Positions 1-13,301 of a DNA stretch of 64,000 nt are shown here, in pieces. This DNA is from Poecilobothrus nobilitatus (taxonomy: Eukaryota > Arthropoda > Insecta > Diptera > Dolichopodidae). Every line of letters starts with the position of its first letter. Within the stretch, counting starts at the first letter, position 1. The stretch is from positions 27,549,398 through 27,613,397 of the forward strand of contig OX352773.1 in the NCBI GenBank assembly GCA_947095535.1. Reading direction: 5' to 3'. Below the pieces are notes generated by a model. It searched no databases. It was not told the origin of the DNA and saw only the letters and a program-made list of their open reading frames with translations. A program made the translations under genes and the position numbers.

Positions 1-3000
1 CTCATTTTACATGGTTTCAATTTACACTTTGTTTGTTTGTTTGTTTTTTTTTCGTAATCTACCATAAATACATTCGAAATCAACAAATGTGTTTTTTGTT
101 TTTTTTTTTATATAATTATGGTAAACAAATGGTAAACACATTTATTTAAAATTATGAATTTTTTTCGAAACCTTTTTTTTTTTCAATTTAATTTATTTTT
201 TGTTAATTCGAAACATAAAACAATATTATAAAAAGACAAAATTTGTATTCACTTAATGAATTTATTTTTAATTTTCCTTTTTTACTTTTTTTTTTAAATT
301 ATAATTTAATTTTGAAATTCAGAAACTACATGTTATTATTATATACATACATATATATACTTATAATTATATAGGTAGTTATCTAAAACAATACGAAAAT
401 ATTTATCAATTTTTTTTTTTTATCAATAATTGCTTAAGAAAAACACAAACACTCGTACGATTGCATACTTACGTGCAGATAACAGATATTAGCAGGTAAT
501 AAAAAAAAAAAAAAAAACAAATTTAAATTCACTAAACATAAAATTAAATGGCAATTCAAAATAAAAAATAAACAAAAAAAAAAAAAATTATAAATAAATA
601 TTTTATAATCAACTTTTATGAATTGCGGTTCAAAAAAAATAAATAAATAAAAAACTTATTCATTAAAAAGGAATTCCAACAAAATCAGTATAAATTCGAA
701 TAAATAAATTTGCGGTTCATTAAAGGTAAATAAGCTTATAAATACGCATACGAAAAACCAAAAAAAAAAAAAAACAAAATAAAACAGAGGAAAAAAACTA
801 ATAGAATTTTTTGTTTGTTTTAACCCTCTTCCCACAAAAAAAAAAAAGAACAAAATACAACCATTAGTAATTTGCTCTCACTTATTTGTACATTCTACAA
901 AAAAAAAAAAAAAAATAATTATCTTATAGATTATTATTGTCAAGTACACACAATATATCAAAATATTTTCGAAAACACTTTCGTATATATACATATATAT
1001 ATATACATACGTTTATATAAATCTCATTATTTTGTAGTTTCAACAAATGACATCAGCTAATTTATTGTTATTATTATTTTGCAACACTTACACGATTCAC
1101 AAAAAAAGTTTTGATTTAAAAATATTATCGAAAAAAAGATGGATTAAAATAAAATAGAATTTTCTATAATTTTTTTTGGAAATTATATGTATAAATTAAA
1201 TATACATACATACATATATACGTATGTACATATGTAAATTAATTCTTAATTTTTAATGTCAACTATCAAAGATTTTATAGCATTTCATAATTTATATTAT
1301 GTTAATGAAAAGGGTAAGTAATATTAAAATATCATCCTCCCTACATTAAAAAAATTTTAAAATTTCCTAGACTGTCTGTTAATTTTTATTCACTAAAATA
1401 ACCTTCTCCCATAGCCGGAATAATAAAATGAAAAAAGAATAATATTAAAAATACATATTTTTTAAATATATATGTATATATAGTATCAATAACCAGAAAT
1501 ATAAACAAGCATAATCCATATATTATGCTTAAAATAAACAAAGATGAAAAGAAAAAATAAATAATTTTCATTTTATGCTTATAACTCACATATGTATATA
1601 AAAATTAAACTGATAGAAATATTATGAATTTTACTGAACTATATATAATTACAGTTATTTGTTATAATTTATAAAAAGAAAATCTTTTATAATCCTATGA
1701 ACAAATCTGTAGTTTTTGATTAACCCTCCAAACTGTACTTTTAGGACAGACAGCCTTCTAGAGCCTAACCATTAGAATTAATGAAAAACGAAATAAAATA
1801 ACAGCAAAAAATACTATAATTTAGGTTAAATTTAATTTTACTTTATAGATTTTATATACATATAGATACATTCTTACTATTTTTAAAAACATACAAATTT
1901 ATTTACTTTCGCTGACTCAGTTAACAAATTTATATTATTAAAATAGTTGCAAAAAAAAAAATGCGGATAAACAGAAAATACATAATAGTTATAAAAACAA
2001 AAAAAAAAAAATACTAATATGTAATATGTAATATAATTTTAAGAAGGCCAAACATTTTAATATACATTTTATTTTGTATTTAAAATTATTTATTTTCCAA
2101 TATTTACCGTTATTTTTATTTTCCTTTAAACGTTTAATTAAAAGCCAAATTGATTTTATATTAGTAATATCCGATTAAAAATAAATATTACATTGTGTAG
2201 GTATATATATATGTATATGTACTTTATTTTCCTTTATTTTTATAGTAAGTACGTATCTACGAATTGTTCCTATCAGGGTCTTGACCTTTTTTTCTCTATT
2301 CTTTTTTCGATTCTAAAGTTTTAGTAGAATTTCATTCATTTAAAATGAATGTAAAAAAAAAAAAATGTAGGAAAATAAAAGAATTGTTTTAAAAATACTT
2401 ATATTAATAATTATTAGTATTTAACAATATTGTATTCATACTTAACTACAATTTGTTTTTACAGTACTTTTTTAAATTCTATATGGTTCTATATAAATAT
2501 AGTTATGTGTAAGTGATAGATTTTATCATCAAAGAATCTTAAAAATCAATCGCGACAAATGTATATGTATACAACTGCGACTGACCTTCACTAAAAAAGT
2601 TTATTTTGTTCTTAAACATTTTATGACTAGCGCTAGCATATACGTTATATTTTTCTCGGGAAGTTATATATGTCGCTTTATTACAGTTCAGTTCTAGCTA
2701 AAAAGATTATAGGTGGTATTTATAGGTCATTTAGGTGGTAAACTTAAGTAAAAATACAAATAATTACATACATATATAAGTATAATTAGTAATTATTTTC
2801 AACAAATTGCAATTTTTGTTATTTTTTCAAATAAATCAATTTAAAAATTTTTAAATTTATCTTAAAATATGCGTGAATATGAGTATAAATTTTTATATTA
2901 AAAATTTGACATACTTTTTTTTTTTCTCCTAGAATTCTTTACTAATTTCTTTTTTGTTTACTCCATCCTAAATAAATTACTTCACATAATTCTTTTCTTT

Positions 3001-5320
3001 TTTCTTTTTTGTGTTTTTTTTTTTTCTTTTTAATTTTTCAATTTTAACTTAAATTAAGTCCATTGGAAAATAAATTAACGTGTATTAAAAAAAAAAAAAA
3101 AAAATCATCATCCAAAAACAAAAAAAAAAACGCAATTAAATTATTTGTGAAAGAATAACAAAAATAATATACAAAAAACACTTCCTTAAACTTTCCGCAC
3201 TAATAAATTTTTCATTATTATTTTTATTTTTTTTTTCCAATATATTTTTAATAAAAAAAATTCGCGGAAATTTCTTTAAAATAAGAAAAAATTCTTTAAA
3301 TATTTGCAAATATGTAATTAAAATATCACAATTTTTGTGTAACTTTTTAAAAATTTTATTCAATTTTATTTCTTTTTGTTATTATTATTCTTTTTTCTTC
3401 TTAATTAAATTATTGAATGTAAAAACAGCATACCAAAAAAAAAAAAAACAAAAAAACAACACAGAAAAGTTATTAAATTTAAAAAAAAAAAAATAAAATT
3501 AAAATTAAATTATTCCGTATTTCAGACTTTAAAAAAATTATTTCGAACTTTACACATTAAACGAGTGAACAATACTAACAAATAATTTATTTTTATTCAT
3601 TATAAAATAAAAATCTAACCTGTAATTTAAATACATACCACGATACCACTGAAGCACTTAATATATAAAAAAAAAAAAAAACAAATCTAACATTAGTATA
3701 TTATTATTTTTTGTTTTTAGTTTGTTTGCCTATAGATACTTTGCTGTAATATAACCGCCATTCCATACAATACATTCATATAATTTATATTTTATTAAAA
3801 AATATTTAACTAAATAAAATCCGAAACAAAAAAAATAAAATATAGGTTTTTTCAGTCCTCTGCTGACTGATTTGGTTGGAATCTCATATTCATTATTTGT
3901 TTATAATTCGCTTTTTTTTTTTTTTTTTTTTTTTGAATTTCTTTATCTTTATTCTATTGAATTAGTATTGGTTTAATAACACAATACAGGTGTAATTCTT
4001 TTTTTTATTATTTTTATACCTGTACATAAGTTAACCTATACAGTTAAAATTTAATGAATAAAAGTTACTTATATTAAATGAATGCATCACGGTTAACTGT
4101 TGAACGAACCATTTCTATATATGCAATATTATTCACTAAGAAAGATTTGGTTTTTTTTTTTTTTTTTCTAGATTTTCTTTGTATTGTTTATATTGTTTGG
4201 TTGCAATAATCAAATTAAGAAGAAATGCATTTACCATAATTTAACTTGAAAAAAATTACTTTTATTTTTAAGACAAGTTTACATTTCACAAAATTAATTA
4301 AATTCTTAAAGTAAAAAGAAAAGAGATGGTATATAAAATGTCTTTAAATATTTTGTATTTGAAAGAAAAAATGATAATGTAATAATTGTATAAATAATCC
4401 AAATCAAATAATTTACAATTATATCTCGAATTACGTTGTTTAATAGCAAAAAAGAAAAACAACGCAAAACGAAATAATTTTTTCTATTTATTTTTTATAA
4501 TAAAACTCTTAAATTGAAGTTTATGAAAATTTCTAAAATGTAATTATAAAAATACATCAGTATTTGCAATAAATACAATAAAAATCGTTTTAGGCATAAA
4601 TTATATTAATTATACAGAATTAAAATAAAATTATAATATAAAACAAAAGGAACTTATTGAATTTTTAAATTGTAATTTATGTGCTAATTTTTTTTTAAAA
4701 AGTTATTTAAAATTGTTCAATTTTTACTGATTTTTTTTTTAATTATTTTTTTTTTCGTTTAGTATATCTATAATAGCTATTAAAATTTAAATTTTATAAT
4801 ATGCACAGAATTTTCTGTTCACTATGATCTTCCATAGATTGGATGAACAGGAATATTAAGAGAAAAAAAACATTGTTTCGGAGGAGGGGGATTCTTAACA
4901 ATTTTCCAGATAACAATTATACAACAAGTTAACACGATAACAAGTTATTCGTGTATATGTTTTTTAAAAAGAAAATCATATATTTTTCCGCGTATAACTT
5001 AAAAAATTGATTTAAAATATTTTTTTTAAAAACCGTCAATAATATACAAATTTTAATTTCATTCTGTAATTTTCCAAATTTTTACTTTATGTTTTCATAA
5101 TTTGTATCAGTTGTACCAGTTGCGATAATTTCTTATCTTTTACTGTTTTCTATCGATCTTTTTTCAATAAAAACTTTCTCTGAAATTGAATCATTTTGAA
5201 TGCCTTAATGGATATTTTTTACTTAATGAAATCACGAGTTGGAGTTGGAGTACAGCAGGTTTATATTAAATTAATTCGAAAACGGTAAAAGATTTACAAA
5301 AATTGTCAGACATTGTTATT
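1..5320. other. Gene-free AT-rich intergenic DNA
   Basis: Long A and T runs, TACATACATA-type microsatellites (for example near 345-360, 985-1010 and 1201-1235) and no recognisable gene or repeat. Open frames here (656-853 minus, 872-1060 plus, 1386-1589 minus, 3136-3363 minus) are Phe/Lys/Ile/Tyr-rich and without domains. Confidence 0.7.
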
Positions 5321-5357
5321 TAGTGTGAGGGACTACTTGGCCGAGTTGTTATTCGAA
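5321..5357 (+). repeat. Short dispersed repeat, copy 1
   Basis: TAGTGTGAGGGACTACTTGG followed by CCGAGTTGTTATTCGAA. A similar sequence lies at 6779-6817 in the same orientation. Confidence 0.55.
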
Positions 5358-5780
5358 TTGCTGAAGCTGAGAACGGAAAACTTAAAAATCGAAAAATTAT
5401 CATTTTTCAATTTGGAAAATCTATAATTTTGCAATTAAAACTAAAATACATAACTATAATTTATGAAGTATAATTTTTTCAGATTCGTTTATGAAAGCTG
5501 ATAATCTTAATAGTTAAATTATTTTAAATTAAACCCACTTATATATGTTATGTGGTTATATCACGAAAAAAGATTTTATTTTGTTTATAAAAACATACAC
5601 AAAAAACGTTGAAAACCGTTTTTACTGTGAAATTAATGTGAAACGGAAAAATTGAAAACAAAAATGTGAAAAATCGTTTAAATCCATAAAAACTTTATAA
5701 ACTTATTATATGATGTATTCAAGAAGGAATAAAAGGGAAATTATATTATTATTTATTACTATCTTAATGTAATATATCAA

Positions 5781-5973
5781 TTTTTTTTTTAGTCCAATAC
5801 TTTAAGGAACATACGACATCCACTAAGTAATTTATTATTCATAATTGACTAAGCTTCAGATTCTGAAATCATTAGTTTTAATAAGCCGTTAATTATTCGA
5901 TTGTAATGTAACTATGAACTCTATGAAACACAAATATTGTTATTTGTGCGCCATCTATTATATTTTACAAATA
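5781..5973 (-). repeat. SINE family E, 5'-truncated copy
   Basis: Plus-strand T run 5781-5790 (the A tail on minus), then CATCCACTAAGTAATTTATT, GACTAAGCTTCA, AAGCCGTTAATTATTCG and GCGCCATCTATTAT. These words occur in the same order and orientation at 59160-59315. The tRNA-like head is missing. Confidence 0.65.
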
Positions 5974-8501
5974 TATGAATTATATCTTTAAAAAGAAATT
6001 GTAACTTATATTTGTTTGAATTATCTTTATTATCTATTTTAATTTTTAGGTGACCAAGATTGCCAAGATAAAATAGGTTCATTAAATGTTTATCATAAAA
6101 TGCATTTGTTTTGCTTTTCCAATTTAATCTAATTTTAGTTTTGGATCAGTAAAAGAAAAAATACTTGAAATACCTAATGGTAAAAATAATTTTAAAAATT
6201 TACATAAAAAAAATCTTTATTTAAGAATATTTCTTAATTACTTATATTATTCCAAAAAAATTAGGACTAAAAAAGAGTCTAGACCTATTTTTCATATTAT
6301 TAATATATTTCTTTCTATATAATGTACATATATAAATACAAGTTATACAATACAAAGTGTTGTAAATTTACCTGTTCCTCTTAAAATACCTGTTGAATAG
6401 TCTAATAATTTAAGTTAGTATTCAAAATGCTGATATATCATTATATTATTTATATTTTTCTAATTAGATTATTATTGTGCCAGGTTATACAATCCCATTG
6501 TTTATTTTTTTTTATTAACAATATACAATTTGATTAATATTTTTTTTTTTTTGACATAATAGCTTGATTTCTGATAGTATAACAGAACAACGATAGTAAA
6601 TTTTAAAATAATGCCAAAAATATATTAATTAAAATAACTAAATACATAAATTAATACTAAATACTAAATAATTTTAAAATAAATTGTAAAATAGAGGAAA
6701 AAAGAACGACAATTCCTATTAGCACAGCTTTTTGATTATCCTAAATTTATGCAATTTAATAAAACTCTTACAAATTTTTAGTGTGAGTGACTCCTTTTGG
6801 CCAAGTTGTTATTCGAAATAAATAAATCTACCTTTAGGTGTTAAACATATTTTATACTATGTATATAATATAAAAAACTTATATGATAAAAATTCATAAT
6901 GCGTGATATTATTTAAAATAATATAAGAAAACTATGGAAAATATCATTATTTTCAACTACAAAAACTTATAAACTTTATAATTCAAAAAAAAGTTGAAAA
7001 TAATTTTAAACTCTCATATAAAATTTAACCGCCATTAATTGTTAAAAATAAAATGGGAATTATTTTTATATAATTGCAATTATGTATTTCGATAATATTA
7101 CGAATAGAACATTTTTTTTTTTTTTTTTTAAATTTTGTTTGTTGAAACCTGTTTCTTTTAATTTTGTTAATAATTAATTTTTTCATGATCATTTTTACAG
7201 ATCTTTTGTTTTTTTTTTGATTATTTTTTTTTTTTTAGATTAAACCAGCTTAAACCTGCAAAAACAAATCATTGAAATGATCATACAAAATTTTACATTT
7301 TCAAAAAGTTCCGTATAATATATTGAAAGTTTTTAATATTATATTTATTTTAACAATTCAAATTTTAAATTGAAAAAACTTTTTCAAATTCAAAAGTTTT
7401 TGTATTAAAATGTTAAAATTGTATCTAAAACAACTAATTTTACATTAAATATAAACAAATATAATTTTTATATTTAAATAAAAAACCAGATAATACATAC
7501 AAATTTTTTTTTTTATAAAATATAAATATATAAAATAAAATTAATAAAATAAAAAATTTCAAACAATAAAAAAATATTGTTTATTTTAAAATTTTCATCG
7601 AAGACACAAACCATTTAAAAAAAAAAAACAAAAATAAAATTAACAAAAACAAAATATTAAGAAAAAAAAATAACTTTTTTAAACTTTTAAAAAAGAAATA
7701 TATTTTCAACAGTAGATCTTATTTTTATTTCAGTAGATCAGTGCTCAGTATTTTTTAAGTCGGCAGGTAGTGTTGTAGTGATTAAGCTCTGAAGGCTTAA
7801 AATTTTTGTGGCAAAAATTATAAGAATTTAAGTAACACGTGCAATTTTTGTTTTTTGTTTTAAAAAAATTATTAAAAAAAAAAAAAAAAAGTAAGTTAGT
7901 AAATTACTAATTAATTAGTATTCCATTAATTTTTTTTAAGAATAAATTCAATATTTATTTTGTATTATTATGAGATCTTATGGTATCTTATCATTGCGAA
8001 AAAAAAAACAAATAATAAATAAAAAAAAGTTTTTTTTTTTTTTTATTGTAGGTTACTTATTATTAATTCCATCTTTTATTTTTGAGTAATTTATTTATAT
8101 CTAATAAAATCTATTTTGGGTATTTTATTTATTTAATAAAATTAATTTAAAAAAAATAAAAACCAATTAAATAAAATAAATTATTGATCATTATAATAAT
8201 TAAAATAGGTAATTTCACCATCAATGTATTTAAATTTATATATAGTACAAAAACAAAAAAAGGTACATGTGGATACATCATTTTGATAATGTATATATGT
8301 ATATATATAAAATGTATGTATGCAAGTATTCTTATTTGTATATATATATGTACGATTAATGTACGAATTAATATTTAATTTTGATGATAAACAAAAATAT
8401 CTGTTTTTTGTTATCTTAAATATTTTTAATAACTTTTTGTTTTGTGGATTAACTTTGATAAAAAGCAATATGTATTAATAATAATAATTACAAACTTTAT
8501 A

Positions 8502-8535
<34 letters not shown>

Positions 8536-9489
8536 AAATATTGCCTTGAATTTATAATCTAATTTTGTGTAAATCTAATTGTGACATTTATTGTGAAATT
8601 TAAATTCCAAATAAATTAATAGTCTAACGTAAATTAATAAATAACGTAAATTAAAATGATTCAAGATTGGTAAACTTGATAAATTCGTCAGATAGGTACG
8701 TTGGGTTTTTTTTTCCCCCCCATTATAAGTATAAAATTTTCAATTCTAAGAAAAAATCAATAAAAATTTTTAAATTTAAAAGCAAAATAAAAGAACTCCA
8801 CAGATTTTTCGGTTACTAAGAAAATGAAAAGTGATCATGCGAAATTTATAATCACAACACGTTAAAAATTCAAAATTTTTTTTTATTTTTTAATTTTATA
8901 TAGGTATGTAGTCTATGTACATATATATGTATACATTTTTTATAGGTAGTCTGGTAGTATGTTCATATGTATACATGTATCAAATATAGTAAAATAAGTT
9001 TTTAATTTTGGTCGCAACAATTTTTTGCATTTAAAAAGAAAAGTATCATGTCTATATGCATGTTTGTTACTTTATTTGTGTCTAAGTTCTTATTTAAGGT
9101 TTTTTTTTTGTTTTTTACTTTATTAAATTCATAATTGTAAATATTACATAATCTAAACAAAATAAATTTTATTCTTTTTTATGATGTCTTAAGCCTGAGC
9201 TTTGCAACGTTATATATTATTATAAAAATTCAATTAAAAAGTACCTATTTTCTTCTTCTTTGAAAAATTAAACATTATATAAAATTAAATACAAAGAATA
9301 TTAGAATAGAATAGAAAATACAATATTTTCTATATTTTTTATAATTATTTATTAGTTATTTAATACAATATAAAATTAGAGAGAATATGTACTTGAATAT
9401 TAGAATAAAAATTAAAAAATAAAAATCGTAAAAAAATTTCAGTTTTACAAATTCGTTTTTTATTGAAGATTTTTAATTTTTTTTTTTTT
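5974..9489. other. Gene-free intergenic DNA with one exon-like patch
   Basis: Mostly AT-rich. The interval 7736-7891 is slightly richer in GC and ends in GTAAGT, discussed as a possible noncoding first exon. An A run of more than 30 bases lies at 8503-8534. Small open frames around 8181-8468 show no domain. Confidence 0.6.
6779..6817 (+). repeat. Short dispersed repeat, copy 2
   Basis: TAGTGTGAGTGACTCCTTTT followed by GGCCAAGTTGTTATTCGAA, matching 5321-5357 with few changes. The SINE fragment at 5781-5973 lies between the two. Confidence 0.55.
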
Positions 9490-10250
9490 TTTTGACTTAA
9501 GTAATTTCTAATTGATGCCGTAGCAAAAACGGTTTCATTTTATTTTAAAACTCTGTTATACTATTAATTAATTTGAAAGTTTCAGAAAGTTCATTATACA
9601 CTTTTAGACAGTTATATGTAGAAACAATTGTTTTTCTTTTTATTTGAATGGAATAACGATAAATAAAAATTTGTTTTATTGCGCGTATTGTGATTGTGAA
9701 TATCGATCATTCTGTTGAGTTTGAAGTTATGCTTGATTTCGTTATTAACAATTTTAAAAAAGAGAATTATATACCTAGTTCGGATTTGCATATATTTGAA
9801 AAACTAATATATTAAGTAGAGTATATTAAAACTGTAGAGTGTAGGGTGTTGTCTTGAAATATCTGTGAATAATTTTTATACTTTTTTTATGCATGATATC
9901 TAATTTATTTAGATATTGTTGAGAAGCTCTAGTCCATATAGGTTTCAAGTAAGTGATATGCGATTTAATAAAAGATGAATATATAGTGTATAAGGCTTTG
10001 TTCAATAGAAAGTTTTTTAACCTGCGTATTCTAAAAATATAGGGAGCTAAATTTTTCATTACATGTTCAATGTGAGCACTTCAATTTGCTTTACTATCTA
10101 CTAATAGACCTAAATAATTAATTTTTTTTAAGACTTCTATATTCTCATTGTCGAAACGGAATGTTTTCAAAAAATAAAATTTTGGTTTTCTCTACATTTA
10201 AAGCTAAGACGATGTTTTCTCAACCATATACTTGTATAATATGGAATAAC
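9490..10250 (-). pseudogene. Decayed LINE reverse transcriptase C-terminal fragment
   Basis: Minus-strand frames read WLRKHRL, NYLGLLVDSK, HIEHVMKNLAPYIFRIRRLK, KALYTIYSSFIKSHITYL, IWTRASQQYLNKLDIMHKKS and then MIDIHNHNTRNKTNFYL. These are the blocks that follow the RT active site in Jockey/CR1-like insect LINEs, including the HNTRNK block near the ORF2 end. At least two frameshifts and several stops are present. The palm domain is missing. The wording differs from the LINE at 21.7-24.9 kb, so it is probably another family. Confidence 0.75.
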
Positions 10251-12635
10251 TTGTATATAATGGAATAGGTTATAGAATAAACAAATTTGTACAACTATTG
10301 CAATTGAATCAACATAAGAATGCTTCTTGATGTATGTATATATGAATTTATGTAGGTATATTTTGATGTAAATTTGTTGCAAACCACCTCCGTAATAAAT
10401 TTTAAATTAGTAAGAGGCTAATTAGTCATTTCATTATATTAGCTTATATATAGCATTAATAATTAGTTTTTTTTTTAATCCAGTGCTAAAATATTAGTTT
10501 ACTAAAATATAAATATGTATGTACGTAATGTATACGTCTTTCATATGTATGTAAGATTGTAAGTATTTGCATTTAGAAATACAAAAAGAAAAGTATTTCA
10601 ATTTTAGATGTATATTCAGATCTTTAAATAATTATAAAAGTATTATGATAATGTTTGAGCTCCTTTTACAGGAAAAGAGGTAGTTGAAAAATGTTGGGAG
10701 TAGTTGGTATATGGAACTTTAATTTAACATAATCGTATTTACTGCTATCTATTATTTCTCAAAGGTTAATTTAGTTGCGAGTATAGAAAAGATTAGTTTA
10801 CACTTTAAAAGGAAAGCAAACATTATTAAAAATAATAAAATACAAGAATTTTTAATCAAAAGTCTGTTTAGATGATAGAAAAAAGTACGAATTTATAAGT
10901 TAAATTAAAAAATCATTGAAAAATAATTTTATTTATTCAATTAAATAAAGAAAAATATATAATCACATAAATATCCGCACTTTTTATTTTACATTATACA
11001 CTTAGGATTTTAATGTTATACCTAACACAAAAAAAAAATAACAAAAGAAATGTTATTTATGAGAAAAAAAAATTTAAAAGTCATTCAAGGTCAACCATCA
11101 GAATTTCAATATTCCTAAGTTAAATTTTCCTTCCACCATTTAAATACAATTGTGCAGTGTAAATTAGCATTAATTTGATGTATGGTGACTGATAAGTGGT
11201 GAAGTATTACTTCATTAAATCGATCATCGAACTGTTATTCGAAAACGTACTTTTATATGGAGAAGATACCATGACGTATAATGAGCTATGAATCAATATG
11301 TACCTATGTCATAAATAATAAATATACCGATATTCATTTATATATATATGAACATATGTAAACATGCCAAAAATAATTTATTATGTATAAACAGGTATAG
11401 CTTGGTATAATATATTATTATTTTGATACATCTATACATACATATATTATTTTTTAACTACAATAAACAGGTATTTTTTTTTATATTTTCATTAACTAGT
11501 TGTTGTAACAATTTCATGTAAATTTTTTTTTTTTTTTTTTGCGGAAAGTCTCTCGTTAACATTAAAAAAATTTGTCTCTGTGTCATACAATTTTTTGCCA
11601 ACTTTTGTTTTTTTTTCTGTTTTTTTTTTTTTGTATTCAATTCAATAGAATAAAAAATTCCTTCTCGTTAAAAAAATAAACGAAATAGGTACCTATATAA
11701 GTAAATATGTACATACATATACTTATATTTTGTTATCAAAAAATAGATTAATTGAAAATATGAAGAAACGCAAATTACAATCACTAAAAATAATATCACG
11801 AGATTTTTTTTTTATTTAAAGACGAGTCGGGCCTCCTTAGCACGTTCTTGTTTTATATGTACATGTCTGATCATTACAAAGAACAATACAAAAAGCTCAA
11901 AAATTATTTTTTTGTTATCTTTCTTTTTTTTTCCTTATTTTTACCCTTCCTGTCCCGGTATTTTTAAATTTATCTTTTTACACTACATGTAAATATATAA
12001 ATGTACTTTTATATATACAAATAATATACAAAGGAACATATCGAAGATTGTCATATACATACATATGTAAGTATATAAAAATAAAAACTTCAATGAACTC
12101 TGAGATATTGAAAATTATTAAATTCATCTTTTCATACGTATATTAAATTTTATTAAACAATTCAATAAAAAAAAGATTACTTTAAAATGTTACTTTAAAA
12201 ATTTCTAAATTATAAAAATTATTCAATTTGATCCAAATAAAAAAAAAAAAAAAAAACACTTTTATTAACAAATTATTGTGGACGATTACTAAACATTATG
12301 TATATAATCATGTTTATTACGATATTCATTCATAAATAAATAGTGTTGAAGAATACAATAAAATAAATGAATATATTATAGTAGGTATTAGCATAAAGTA
12401 ATCATATCATATTATATACATAGTTACTTAATGGTATTAGGTATAGATAAAATTAAACAATTAGATAATAATTTATAAAATGATGGAAAAATTTTGATAT
12501 ACATACATAATTTGACTTAAAATTTATTTATAGTTTTTCTAAAAAAAAAAAATTTTAATTATTATAATTTAAAATGAACATTTTAAATAAATTCTGTGTT
12601 TTATGAACGAATTCAAAAATGTGATTTAGACAATT
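10251..12635. other. Gene-free intergenic DNA
   Basis: CATA/TATG microsatellites near 10515-10550, 11340-11360 and 12055-12075. Nothing else recognisable. The small minus-strand frames (10167-10382, 11458-11640) are low complexity, the first being partly the end of the decayed LINE. Confidence 0.65.
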
Positions 12636-13301
12636 CTTTGAAAGTTTTTGTTTTTTTCATTTATTTCCCTGCCACATAAATGTGACAAGAAAATTATACA
12701 GTCTTCAGATGTGGCTGCAAATGTCATAAGAGAAAATTATTTTTACCACGTGCGTAGGATTGGAAGTTCGATTCGAATACACACCTTCTTTGAAAGTTTT
12801 TGTTTTTTTTCATTTATTTCCCTGCTACATAAATGTGACAAGGAAATTATACAGCCTTCAGATGTGGCTGCAAATGTCATAAGGGAAAATTATTTTTACT
12901 ACGTGCGTAGGATTGGAAGTTCGATTCGAATACACACCTTCTTTGAAAGTTTTTGTTTTTTTCATTTATTTCCCTGCTACAATAAATGTGACAAGGAAAT
13001 TATACAAGCTTCAGATGTGGCTGCAAATGTCATAAGGAAAAATTATTTTTACCACGTGCGTAGGATTCGAAGTTCGATTCGAACACACACCTTCTTTGAA
13101 AGTTTTTGTTTTTTTCATTTATTTCCCTGCTACATAAATGTGACAAGGAAATTATACAAGCTTCAGATGTGGCTGCAAATGTCATAAGGGAAAATTATTT
13201 TTACCACGTGCGTAGGATTCGAAGTTCGATTCGAGCGCACACCACACTGACCCACTGTTTACAGTTTATTTGTACGCTCTTATCCAAAAGACCACCGAGG
13301 T
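12636..13301 (-). mobile_element. SINE family D copy with 3' body amplified into four tandem units
   Basis: Units start at 12636, 12788, 12941 and 13094 (CTTTGAAAGTTTTTG), giving periods of 152, 153 and 153 bp. Each holds, on the minus strand, GTTCGAATCGAACTTC, a CACGTGGTAAAAATAA block, TTTGCAGCCACATCTGAAG and TTCCTTGTCACATTTATG before an A-rich end. A single SINE head (TCTTTTGGATAAGAGCG) occurs only at the right end near 13265-13301. The 153-bp period is a multiple of three, which keeps a long spurious reading frame open across the plus strand (12648-13187); it is not a gene. Confidence 0.8.

Noticed and set aside
12648..13187. 179-codon plus-strand open frame
   Set aside because: It is created by the tandem SINE units, whose 153-bp period keeps one frame open; the protein is a repeat of the same 51 residues with no domain.
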